Positions 18,881 to 29,612 of a DNA stretch of 64,000 nt are shown here, piece after piece (the stretch's first letter is position 1; each line of letters begins with the position of its first letter). Under the pieces are notes generated by a model. The model did no database searches. It had not been told where the DNA came from and saw only the letters and a list, made by a program, of their open reading frames with translations. Origin of the DNA: Diatrype stigma (taxonomy: Eukaryota; Ascomycota; Sordariomycetes; Xylariales; Diatrypaceae). The position numbers and the translations under genes are program-made. The DNA lies in contig JAKJXP020000079.1 in assembly GCA_022225965.2 (NCBI GenBank), positions 1-64,000 on the forward strand, given 5' to 3'.

Positions 18881-19964
18881 CTATTTACTTATTATTGTAA
18901 AAGTCTCGATGGAACAGTCCATCACTATAAATTATTGATTCCCTATATTAAAACCCTTAAATACATTTATTTAATTTTACTATTATCATAAAAATTGAGC
19001 GCCTCCTAATCCTGATCCCGATCCCGATCCCGATCCCGGAGGGATCGGGATCGGGATCTGACAAAAAGTTAAGGACCTTAAACAAGAGTTTAGAATAAAA
19101 TAAAGCTATATCTAGGTAATTATGTCTTTCTAAACTATAGTTTTATGTAGGCTTTGCCAAGCTCGCTTTTAAATCTTACATCCAGATAAACTTATCTATC
19201 CTTCGAACCCAGGTCCAAGAGATCAACCTTATAACAAATAACTATTATGAAGACCTTAGGTCCTGAATCGAAGGCTTAATTTATTATATTTTCTATTTGA
19301 AACCTAAACCTTTCGCTTAAAGTAATTAAATATACGGACATATTGTTTACTATAACTTTCCTTAAATTCCTTCGAATTTAGTTTAACATTATCTCTAAAC
19401 CATTTTATTGTGAAATAATATATAAGATTTTGACTTATATATTAATAACATAAATTTATTAATGCTTTAACTCTTAAACCAATATCATTCCCCACTTCCC
19501 TCCTAACATTTTTTTTTAGTTTTCTTTCTTAAGAAAGTTTTCCTCTTCCACCCCCCCCCCCCCCCGCAGGAATGCGTGGGGGGGCAGAAGTTAAGAGAAA
19601 GGGGAAAACAAGCGAGGCTAGAAAGAAAACACCGGAGGAGACCAGTATCCAAAATATTAGTACACCTCACCTTTATTACTACGTCCCCCTCCACGGCCCG
19701 CGCACCCAGAGGGGGTAAAAAAAAAGAATAAAATAAAAATAAGAGCTTGCTTATCCATAGGATTACTAAATATAATTTATTTATCTCCTATAGGTTATTT
19801 AAGATTTTATTTTTATTTTTTTTAGCGTGTTTTATCCCTTTATCTCCATGCAACAGAAAAATAAAAAAAAAAGAATAAATTAATTAAGATTTAATCCATC
19901 CTTCACATTACCAGTATTAATTAAATCATATAATTTATTATTTAACAAATTAAATCTTAATTTA
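18881..19964. other. Spacer between rns and orf392 with repeats
   Basis: Includes a palindromic array of the hexamer GATCCC/GGGATC (about 19012-19057), which can fold into a long hairpin, and a nested GC element at 19519-19640. The AT-rich block near 19737-19830 repeats sequence seen at 5160, 6220 and 7200. No gene recognised. Confidence 0.55.
19519..19640. repeat. Nested hairpin GC element with poly-C/poly-G tip
   Basis: Outer arms AGTTTTCTTTCT and AGAAAGAAAAC, inner arms AAGTTTTCCTCTT and AAGAGAAAGGGGAAAAC, and a tip of a long C tract, CGCAGGAATGCG and a G tract. Ends CACCGGAGGAG. Closely resembles the element at 6462-6575. Confidence 0.75.
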
Positions 19965-21143
19965 CTATTTAGGAGCATTCAATATTTCAGACATCCGTTT
20001 TCTCAATTTTTGATCTTCATCAGAAAAGGCTTTCTTAGCCTGGACATAATCTATATTAACAGCTTTTTTTAGATCAGGGTTTTTAGCTAAATCACCACGT
20101 CTAACAGACTCATAAATTATGGATTCCATTTGATTCACTTCTTTACCACCAGAATTTCGATAACCGTTAGTTAAGTTAAAAAACTGTGTGAATTTACCTC
20201 TAAGTTCCCCTTCCTTATCTCCCAATGCATCTACCTTATCAACATAAACCTCAAATAACTTACCTTTTTTTTCTACCCTCCTTTCTATATCTTTCTTAAC
20301 ATCATCATCAAGGAATCTAGCCATATGTTCTACCCAAAATATTCTTTGTTCAAAAGAGATATTAACCATATTTGATTGATTCTTAAGCAAAACTCAGAAT
20401 GGTTGAGGTTTATCTAAAGTAAATAAATGACTAGTTTTATTAATTTTAATTAACTGATCTACTGACGTTTGATTATTATCAACAAAAGTTTTTGTTATCA
20501 CATTAACATCTTTAATAATCATATCTACAACTTCAGGAGGTATATTTGAACCCGATTTAGAACCTGCACTCGAACCCGATTTAGAACCTGCACTCGAACC
20601 CGATTTAGAACCTGCACTCGAACCCGATTTAGAACCTGCACTCGAACCCGATTTTTTTGCGGAATCTGCATTCATAATATTTACATTGCCACTAGACATC
20701 GAGGTTTCACCTTCTACAGGTACTTTAGTAAAATCACTAAAACATAATCCAACTATTGCTCTACCCAAGCTACCACCTAGACCACCTACTAATGTAAGTT
20801 CCATTATCCATTGGTTATTGCATATTACATCCGCAGACAACAAAGACCCATCTTTTCAAATGATATTAAATAATGTTCCACCTACAAAAGGAAGATTACT
20901 TACTAATTGTTGACTAAAAACTTGGAAACCTCAAACACCATTTAACCAACAAGAATACAAAGCCTTAAATACTAAAATAAAAGGTAAAATGAATATAACA
21001 TATTTTAAAAAGTTTTTACCAAAATTTATAAAAACAACCTTAAAATTAATGTAGCCAAACAAATTAGATTGTAATTGTGTACTCACAAATGCATGAGGTT
21101 TAGGAGGACTTGTTATACAAAACCCCAAAATAAGTTTAGTCAT
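19965..21143 (-). CDS. Unidentified mitochondrial membrane-type protein, 392 residues
   Basis: Continuous code-4 frame with TGA-Trp at 20931 and 20394; both flanking segments stay in phase. I chose MTKLIL (21143) because the frame upstream of it is the arm of a GC hairpin (21160-21210). The N-terminal third has one strong hydrophobic segment (FLKYVIFILPFILVFKAL) and a glycine-rich stretch (LTLVGGLGGSLGRAIVGL). A 24-nt tandem repeat encodes about 4.5 copies of SAGSKSGS near the middle. The C-terminal half is charged and probably helical, with KKDIERRVEKKGKLFEVYV. It lies between atp6 (138 nt upstream) and rns in the same direction. No homing endonuclease, polymerase or ribosomal-protein motif is seen, and I do not recognise the family. 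The intact frame through a tandem repeat argues it is translated. Confidence 0.7.
20547..20651. repeat. 24-nt in-frame tandem repeat
   Basis: About 4.5 near-perfect copies of a unit containing CCTGCACTCGAACCCGATTT. The unit is a multiple of three and extends the Ser/Gly/Lys linker in the 392-residue ORF without breaking the frame. Confidence 0.85.
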
Positions 21144-21280
21144 TTTTTTAAGAAGGTAGTTTACTCTCTTTCTCTCTCTATTACACATGGAGAGAAAGAG
21201 AGAAAACACGCGGAGCGAGCGAAGCGCACAACGGCCGGGGGCCTCGCAAACTGGAAGCCTTACTGCATTATAAAGATAAA

Positions 21281-24200
21281 TTAATGAAGATCTAATCCAT
21301 CCTTTATATAACCAGACGACAAAACCACAAAAACTTGCGCTTGAATAAAAGCAATCCCCAACTCCAGGCCCGAAAAGGCCATAATAAAAGACAATGGCAA
21401 AAGGCCAAAAAAAAATAATATGATTCCACTTGTCACTATATTATAGGTGAAACCTGCTAATATATTTAATAACATGTGACCTGAAAGTCGTCCAACAAAT
21501 TCATCCTCATATTATACTATTTCTTAATATATACCACAGTATTCTAGTCTACTAATTTGAACAAATATTTTCCTTTAAAAGGCTTACTTCTATTTTCTTT
21601 TAAGTATAAAGATATACTGGGTTGCTTCGGACTCTATATTAACCATCCACTTATTCTCATGTTAGACAACTTAAACTAATTTAAAAAGATAAATACCTCT
21701 AAACGGAGTAGTACGTTTCCTACTTAAATAAACAGAAATACTTGACTGTGGAATACCCAGAGCTTCACCTGCTGAACTAACCGAAGAATAATTAATAACT
21801 TCATTTGTCTGAATATTAATAACTTCTATAGTTTTACAGTTTTGTTTAACTGAGTCTGAGTCTATTTTAGAAATAATGTACCCTTTAATGGTACTAACTT
21901 GCCCTTTTGTAGACGAAGACTTGTTATTATTTAAATAGTTTAAAAGTCGTCTAGGAGATATACCCAAAAATTGATATGCGGCTTTCATCGTAGAGAATTG
22001 TTTGGTAATACCTGTAACACTGTTAGTTAATTCTACAGCCTGTTTTGAATTAGTTAGACTAGAGGCAGAAGAGGAATCTAAACTTTCCCAAGTTCCCTCC
22101 CTCTGGGGGGAACTAGATGTAGCTTTAGTAATCATATAACCTTTGTATGGCTTATTATTAACTAAATACCTTTTCACAGTAGTCATATGAACACCTAAAA
22201 ACAGAGCAGCCTGTATCAAAGAAGTAAATTCTTTATTCTCTCCTGTTTCGATATTAGAAAGAATAATCGGCACTCTAAAGGGATTATTTTTAGCCATTCT
22301 TTCTAAATGATCTTCAGATAATTTTCGATCTAACATAATCTCTCTTTTAAACTTAAGGACTTCTTCGGATTCATTTCGACTTTTGGAAGCATCACTCATA
22401 AGTTTAAGAGAGGCTTCGCTATGTTTGTATCCCAAATTAGACCCAGCTATTTTTAATATATTGTATTCTGGATTTAATTTATCTATGTAGAATTGCTCTC
22501 TATCCAGTACTATTGAAAGAGGACAATATTCTAAAATCTCTAATCTAAACCCTGCATAACCATATTTTAAAAGTGCCTTACAAATAAGAGATGCACCTCT
22601 CTTACTGCTTGACAAATAGCTATGATTAAAGTATCGTCTAAATCTATCATCCTCTTATTTTATAACTAACTGTTACTTTCTTCTACTTTTTCTACTTTAT
22701 ATCGCTTTTTGACTATAAGTGGACCTCGAGTCATATTCTTAAACCTTTTTGATATAGCAGCTTGTGAAACTCCCATAGCTTCTGCCGCTATGGTTATGGA
22801 AGAATACCTGGAAGTTTCATTTGTTTTTAAGTCTAAAACATTTAGGGCTGTCCCCTTATCTATACTCATTTTTGATTTCATTGTTTCTGAAAGAACAGAT
22901 TTTCCTAATTTGGCTAAGGTAATTAAGGCTTTTGTTTGCTCACTATGTGTTTTTCCAAAATTTGGATTATTCATACCTTTCTTCGCAAGACTAAGTAATT
23001 TTTTAGTCTCTTCAGAAAATTTTCGCCCTTTAGATGAATTACTCATTTTAAGCCTGGATTCTGAGGAATGAATATGCCCAAGTCTTGAACCTGCTGTTAT
23101 CAGTATATTATATTTGGGTTTTAGTAAATCAAGATAATATTGTTCTCTACTTATTGCGTTTCCTGCCTCACAGTATTCTAATATTTCCAATTGAAAGTTT
23201 TTTAAACCATACTTAACAATAGCACTATAAATTAGGCTTTTACCTTTTAATAACTCTAAGGAAATATTCCTGAAGCTATAGTACTTTCTAAATCTATCTG
23301 TTAGATTTTCACTACTACCGACATAGCAATTACCATTATCTTTATTAACTCAACGATAAATTCCGGCTTTATTATTATTATCCTTGAGTATAATAGACTT
23401 ATCAGTAGAAGCGTCAGAGTATATTACAACAGGAATAACGCTTTCCTTATGTTTATCATTTGTAACCTGTGAGTAATTTCTACGTTGAGTTAAATTATAT
23501 TTAAAAATATACCTTTTATTTGTGTAAGTATATAATAAGGATCCTTGCTCTCGTATTCACAAATTTATCCTCTGTATATTACTCCTGTACGAACTTTTAC
23601 CTTTTGTTCTGTTTGTAGTAGAAGAACCTACATAACTTTTTCCTGAATCCTTGTGAACTCAACGATAAACACCAGATTTACCTTTATTTTGTTTAGCGAT
23701 CAATCCTTTATGCTCATCAGGATTAGTATAAATTACAACAGGTTCAAGTTCAGATGAAGAAGTAGACATAGTTCTTATGTTTATTTCCCCTTTAAAGTGT
23801 GTATTACTTAAATTGGTTAATGTAAGCCCAATTCGTTTTTGACAGTGAAACCTTTTTGGAGTATAAATAGATGTTTTTAAACTTAATTTCTCTTCCATAT
23901 CAGAAGGATAAGTTTTAATGAAAGATAAAATATCTAGTGATTTGCTTACGAATAAACGAATCACAATTTTATCCTCGAGTTAATATATATATATATATTT
24001 CGGTTATTACCAGTAAAGTTATTGTAACGACTCATATTTTTCCCACTTTTAATTAAACTTTGAGGTATTAGCAGCAGCGGTAATAGAAGAGTATACTGTA
24101 ACCTCTTTAGTGTCGACGTTAGTAACCTCCACTTTCATAGAGGTTTTTTGAACCTTTTCTACTCCTTCAGGGAAACGAATGAAATTTGTACTTTTGTCAT

Positions 24201-27200
24201 CTGAGTTTAAATTCAATTTAAAAGTATATCTACCTAAAACGGGTTTATTTTGTTTCAAGTAAATGTAATGTTCAATATATCTTTTGTCTATATCTAAAGC
24301 TCGGGCTGCAGCTCTAATGGCATGGTAAGTAGTAGTAGTATTTGTTTCCAAATCAATTACCTCAACTTCGATACCACTAGATTGACCTTTAGATAGTTTA
24401 GTTAAAAATTCCTCCGCCAGGGCTAGAGATTTGAATGTCTTAGAGGCAGCGATACGCATACTCTCTATTGTAGCTTCAGAATGTGTTCATCCAGATCCTC
24501 GAGAAGGGCTTCCAGGTGTTTTTAATATATTATACTCTGGAGAGTATACTTCAAAAAAGTGTTTTTCTCTAGACATAAGACTATCCTTGTCACAAATTTC
24601 TAAGATAGTCAGACTAAAGCTAGTATAACCGTACTTTAATAATGCAACGTTAATAGGCATACTTTTTTCGTTTAGTATTCTATTTACATTGTAATATTCC
24701 AAAAGCCTACGTCTTAAATCCACGGAACTCCCTACGTAATTCTTACCATTCAATTTATTAGTTCACATATAAATTCCTGATTTACCTTTAACATATTTAA
24801 GAAGATTTAGTTTGTCTTTGTCCGCATCAGAGAAAACAGCTAAACCGGAAGAGGAACCATCACTTTTTGAAGTTGAAAACACCCTTACGCCAATAGGTCT
24901 GAAACACTTCGTAGAGAAGGCATAATTTTTATATTGAAAAATTAGGCTACGTGATCTCACATTATATAAGTGAAAACAATAAGATGTGACAGATCTCTTA
25001 GTAGAATTTTTAACCAAAGATAATATAAGTCGTTCACAACTTTATCCTTTCTTTAAAGGTATATATAAACTTTGTCCCCTTATTTAAAGGTGTTTATATA
25101 CTTTATCCTTTCTTTAAAGTGTTACAGTATAAACTTTACATGATACGAAAATAACCGAAAGATTATATAAGTTTATATATAATAATATAGTTATTATCTT
25201 TATTTTCCGGCGCAAGCTCTCGATTCCTTATTTCTATTCGACTACCGAGATGATAGAGGGAATAAAAAACAACAAGGATAAATATTATAAAATGAGGATA
25301 GGCTATTGTGATATCTTTAATCTTAGGTTACTTAATTTTACCTAAGAACCAGCTTTACTGGCGACTAGGGTACACCTTACCATTAGTTTAATGTAATGGA
25401 AGAACCGTCTACTCGTTGCTCTTTTACAATAATCATTTCAAATATTACTGATTTAGATCCGCGATCACCCATTCCTATTACTAGAATCTCTAATGATATT
25501 ACTATACCCTCAATCATTAATGAAGCCAGGTAAGAAGTTTCCGTCTTATCTTTAGTTATTAGAGCTTTAGGGCTTACCCGGAGTTTGGTTCTTTAACACA
25601 ACAAGAATGAGGTACCTAATCTCATCTTTTTATGTTAGCAGCTAATCTTAAACCTAAAGAAATATTTCTAGCTAAGTATGAAATGTATTCAATAAGTACT
25701 AATAAAGGTAATAAAGCTAAAGGACAACCTGCGGGAACTAAAAGAGAAAAGAATACTAGACCATGTTTTTGGAATCCTAAAACCGTTGCACCTAAAACTA
25801 TAGTAAAACTTAAAGCAAATGTCAATACAAAATGACTTGTAGAAGCAAAACTATAAGGAACCATACCTATCAAGTTATTTACAAGTATGAATATAAATAA
25901 AGCATATATGAATGGAAAGTATACTTGTCCGCTTTTAAGGTTTATTTGATTTGTTACTATACTACGAATAGTCCCATACAAAGATTCTTGACTTGTTGAT
26001 CAATTATTACTTAATAATTTATTGTAATTTGTACTTAAAAGACTAAGAGCTAATATAAAAAATGCCCCTATCATTAAGTATAACCCTATATTAGTAATGG
26101 ATAAATGTATATTTCCTAATATCATGACCGTAATATTTATCACCTATATATATATATAAACTAATAATCAACAATAAATATAAATTATAACTCACTGTTT
26201 GTGTGTAACCAACCCTAACACATAAGGTTTAGGATAAACCAGAATTCTTACTTAGACCTTCAAATATTTTATATTTAATACTGTTTCATTCATACTTGCT
26301 TTTATTTCGTCCGCGCGGCAGAATTTGATTAAACCCTTCATTAGTAAGATGATCTTCAGATTTAACCATTTCACATACTTTACATCATTTATTAAAACCT
26401 AAGGATTTAACACCTAAAACTTAAAACTTACTAAAAAAGGGTAGGATTTTATCCCATATATCCGAAAATCTTGAACAAGTGTAATAAACTGCACTTTTTG
26501 ATTTAGATAATCTTCCAGCTCCTAAATAATTAACTAAACTACCCACTAAGTATTCATCCCGAGAATGTTGACCTATAGTAAAAATTACTTCAACTATCTT
26601 CCCATTATTATTGGTTCATCCTAGTTGTTTAACATAGAAACAACCTCCACCGGCTGCAAACCCAGCTAACCATTGAGGATATCTAATGACTTGATCTGCT
26701 ACCAAAGGTCTAGGGAATTTCTCTGTATATGGAAATGCTTCCTTTAAATCCTTAGGTAAACCTTTATTCATTGAGGCTTTAATATTCACAATTCCTTGTA
26801 ACCCTTCTGGAGTAAGATGTCCTTTTAGATTCATAATAGCAACTGCTAGTTTAAATAATTCAAAATCGGCTTTCTTTTGAGTCAAAAGTGGAAATTTATC
26901 AAAATGAGGAACAATTATATTAGTTATTTGTTCCGTTGAAAATACCCGTAATCGAATCATATCCTCACCTTTTGGATCAATACTTCCTATTCCACCTAAA
27001 GAGGATTGAATACTTTTTAATAACTCTAGATCTTCTTTATGTAAAGCTATAACAAATGAAGCTTGAACTCTTCAACCTTGACGATGGGCAGATGACTTTA
27101 CAACTGAAACCATAAAAGATCCTTCTCCATCAATGAACCCTGTAATAAAGAAAGGATTAATTAAATTTAATTTGCAACTAGCCTCGGTGTGGCTTGTCCA

Positions 27201-27817
27201 CTCCAGGCAGAAAAAAAAAAAATTAAAAAAAAAATAAAATCTTAAACAATCTAAACAATACATCTAAGTAAATTTAGATTTTATTTTTTTTTTATTTTTT
27301 TTTTTACCGGAGGAACTAGTAATAGATTGGTCAACAGCTGAATCAGTAGATCCGATACGAGTTATATTATTAGTTATATTATTAGTTGAATATTGTCTTG
27401 TAAATAATTGGTAAGAAAGGAATTTAACTTGATAATTTCTTTCGAAACCCATTAGAGTATATCTTAAACATATTAAAGCATTACTACCATGTCAACCACC
27501 GTCTACTCGTTGCTCTTTTACAGCAATATTACTTAATATTACTGATTTAGATCCGCGATAACCCACGTTCCTCACGGAAGCCTTCTGACTTGTTACCTTA
27601 CACCAGTGATTAGTTGGTCCACTTATACCCCTTCGGGTATAGCTTGGTACCAGAAGTTATAGGGTGTCCCCGGAATTTGATGGTTTAGCCCTCATCGTGT
27701 TTTGTTTCCCAGACACACTCCAGGTCCATCCATGCTCACTAAATCTCTAATTTCAAATTGTTTTAAAGGACTGATTATTTCTTGGTTTAAATTAAAAAAG
27801 TTGATTAAATTTTTCAT
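21281..27817 (-). CDS. atp6: ATP synthase F0 subunit a (Atp6), three exons
   Basis: Proton-channel subunit of mitochondrial ATP synthase. Exons are 27817..27728, 26128..25632 and 21488..21281, summing to 795 nt and 264 residues. Exon 1 encodes MKNLINFF through FEIRDLVSMD; exon 2 begins VMILGNIHLSITNIG and ends in SLGLRLAAN plus two bases of the next codon; exon 3 begins with the last base of Ile, then LSGHMLLNILAGFTYN, and ends SSGYIKDGLDLH. The essential Arg of the LGLRLAAN segment is present. Both 5' junctions follow U, and both introns end in G, as expected for group I. The joined length matches fungal Atp6, and one internal TGA is read as Trp. Exon 1 starts only 68 nt from the 28-C tract that ends the mitochondrial block, so its upstream neighbour (commonly atp8) is missing. 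Confidence 0.92.
21671..22660 (-). pseudogene. GIY-YIG endonuclease lacking its catalytic N-terminus
   Basis: The frame opens just after the stop of the preceding enzyme with DDRFRRYFNHSYLSSS, which corresponds to the region just after the YIG motif in its relatives; the GIY and YIG motifs themselves are missing. The rest is well preserved: KALLKYGYAGFRLEILEYC with the conserved EQFYIDKLNPEYNIL, a NUMOD3-like helix and three NUMOD1-like units ending in RGIYLFKLV. Without GIY and YIG it cannot be a GIY-YIG nuclease, though it may still bind DNA. Probably the 3' remainder of a second invading HE gene. Confidence 0.75.
22666..23964 (-). CDS. GIY-YIG homing endonuclease with duplicated catalytic start
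   Basis: Continuous code-4 frame of 432 residues. A first, partial unit has GVY (98-100) and YVG (111-113) but lacks the remainder of the nuclease domain. A second, complete unit has GIY (201-203), YVG (214-216), an Arg in the following helix (ENLTDRFRKYY) and the EQYYLDLLKPKYNIL segment. NUMOD3-like (HSEQTKALI) and NUMOD1-like (YSSITIAAEAMGVS) DNA-binding regions follow. The two units share PVVIY ahead of GIY, so the N-terminus looks like a fusion of two related genes. Activity from the second unit is plausible. Confidence 0.78.
24049..25017 (-). CDS. GIY-YIG homing endonuclease, C-terminally shortened
   Basis: Frame of 322 residues in code 4. GIY at 81-83 and YVG at 94-96 (NGKNYVGSSVDLRRR), then the conserved Glu segment (REKHFFEVYSPEYNIL). 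One NUMOD1-like unit follows (TYHAIRAAARALDIDKRYIE ...). A second begins (VTVYSSITAAAN) but the frame ends in TSKFN, so the last DNA-binding unit is cut short. First of three GIY-YIG frames in atp6-i2. The nuclease domain looks complete. Confidence 0.8.
26129..27727 (-). mobile_element. Group I intron atp6-i1
   Basis: Inserted after ATGGAT (Met-Asp) of atp6; ends ...ATTACG|GTC. A core near the 5' end (27700-27480) has GGGTGTCCCCGGAATTTG on the plus strand and GCAACGAGTAGACGG plus ATCGCGGATCTAAATC on the minus strand. It carries a damaged LAGLIDADG gene. Confidence 0.78.
26280..27452 (-). pseudogene. LAGLIDADG endonuclease, broken
   Basis: Motif 1 GFIDGEGSF is intact; motif 2 reads GFAAGGGCF and has lost its acidic residue. 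An AT/GC element inserted at about 27185-27315 separates the N-terminal leader (FTRQYSTNNITN) from the first domain and brings in a TAG. A TAA interrupts the C-terminal part near 26428-26430 (FFSKF*VLGVKS, where relatives have a coding triplet). The gene is very probably inactive as an endonuclease. Confidence 0.75.
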
Positions 27818-27884
27818 TGTATATTCTAAAAACTATTCAATTAATAAAGTAAAAAATTTAAATTATAATAGCCTCGCCCACACA

Positions 27885-27912
<28 letters not shown>
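27885..27912. other. 28-C homopolymer at the mitochondrial-nuclear junction
   Basis: Uninterrupted run of 28 C. To its left is AT-rich mitochondrial leader of atp6; to its right is GC-balanced nuclear sequence. Mitochondrial GC elements elsewhere in the window contain long C tracts, so the run is probably mitochondrial in origin. Confidence 0.9.
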
Positions 27913-27916
<4 letters not shown>

Positions 27917-29612
27917 TCGGAGCCCGGAACAACTGCTCGGGAGATCGGCACAAGCATTGGGAGGTTCTCGGATGTAGTCAGATCAGCCAATGGGACACTC
28001 TCGAAAGCCGAAGGTCTGCGCCAACATGCACATCGACTCCCTTGTTAGCTCTGCTACTCGCTATAGTCTTCACGTGCATAAGTAGGATCGCACGATGTCA
28101 CCGCTCTACAGCCACTACGAGGCGGCGTTGATTGGTGGGCGCTTCCAATGCGCACCATTGCCTTATATTCGACTATAGGCCTGAGGTCTGGTCGGCCTCT
28201 CCCTGGCCCGCATGTTACACTCCCAGGCCTACATAGCCGGGAACAGCTTTGAGTCGTTATCGGTGTGCCATTCACGACCATCTGATGTAAATTATACTGC
28301 GAAAAGAACGAGTGTGTCTGGAGAAGATAGCGAAGCCTTGTCTTTTATGTTCTCAACATCGCCGAGAAGTATCTAGGCCTAGTAATGATTAGTTGATATC
28401 CCTATAAGTCTATATACAGGTTCGTTCATGAGTTCAGTTGTCTTGGCCTTGTGCTGGAGCATGCCTAACCCCACCTTTCGCCCCTTTTCCACCTCCCCAC
28501 CTTTTTCCCTGGTACGGGGTGTTGCCTGCTACCTGGCCATTGCGATATAGAAGCTTCTGCCATGGACGAACAAAAGACCGTAATTCAGAAATCAGTCAAA
28601 ACTTGTAGATAACTCGGAAATTAACCCGTGATCCCACCTTATATTCTTATTATTTTTTCTTTTTTTCTTCTGAATATCCCGGTGATATTCAGCCCACTAC
28701 GTACGTTTCTTCTCCCGTAGGACACACTCCGCCCATCTCGACACACATCCGGCTGGAGGTAATTCTGTGGGAAATGCTATCATCACCCACCACCAGCATT
28801 GCACACGTAGCATAGCAGTCGTGTGACAGAACATCGTCTAGGAGGACTCCACAAGTCGCCGTAGCCCGGGCGTATTCCCGCCGTGGCATCACCGTGCCCG
28901 GCTCGCGGACCTCGGCGGGCAGAACAGCGCGCACGTGGGGCAACAGACAGGTAAGGTGAATCGCCTCCGAGTATTTACATGACTACGTCAACCTAACTTG
29001 TAGCATGCCATTACCTGGCGGGTGCGGGCTGCGCAGGGTCATTATGAAGTATGAGATCTTAGTCTATTACTTCACTCTTCAAGTTCCCTATGCTTTCTGC
29101 CCATTTGACAGGGACTAAATCGTGTATCGATGGCCAAGCAGCATACCATATTCTAATGAACAGTCACCATTGGCACCATTCCTTATCAATATTTTCGTGA
29201 ACCTCTGTTCATGGCTTTCAAAGCGGAAAACAGCAACGCCGTGGATTTGGCCTTGCGTGAACCGATGACTAGCTAGGTCCTAGTTAAAGCCCCAAAACGA
29301 ATACGTGGGTAGACACAGATCTGGCATGCCTGGGGGTCATCGAGGACTTGATCCGAACGAACAACAACGGCAGCCAAAAAGACGCAACACGGTGCACAAG
29401 TAGCTTTCCCTTCCCGAGGTCCATTTCAAGTGAGCTAGATATGCCAGTCTTTGCCACCCCCCCTTATAAAAATGGCACCAGAATCCACTCCCCGTCATGA
29501 CTCTCTACTCTGTACCTACGCGTAAGCAGATGTTAGTCTCCTGAGGAGAAAGCAAGGTCCCCGCATAGCAAAAGGCGATACGGGTCTCTGACTTACGTTC
29601 GTTCGGTGTGGT
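27913..29612. other. Nuclear sequence without a recognisable gene
   Basis: Composition changes to nuclear type at the C tract. Short frames exist on both strands (for example 28689-28943 minus) but none has a signal, domain or splice pattern I would trust. Confidence 0.5.

Larger units (their letters stand above)
21489..25631 (-). mobile_element. Group I intron atp6-i2 (4.1 kb)
   Basis: The core near its 5' end (25600-25370) has GCAACGAGTAGACGG and ATCGCGGATCTAAATC, the family also seen in atp6-i1 and in the rns intron at 8936-10680. Three consecutive GIY-YIG-type frames follow and take up most of the intron. This is unusually long for an intron with one core; remnants of a second intron may be included. 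Confidence 0.75.

Noticed and set aside
20547..20651. Short-period repeats considered as a CRISPR-like array.
   Set aside because: Direct tandem repeats with no spacers, in frame in an ORF, in a fungal mitochondrial context.
27702..27977. Plus-strand frame spanning the C tract with a Pro run.
   Set aside because: It reads across atp6 exon 1 in antisense and through the homopolymer; not a gene.
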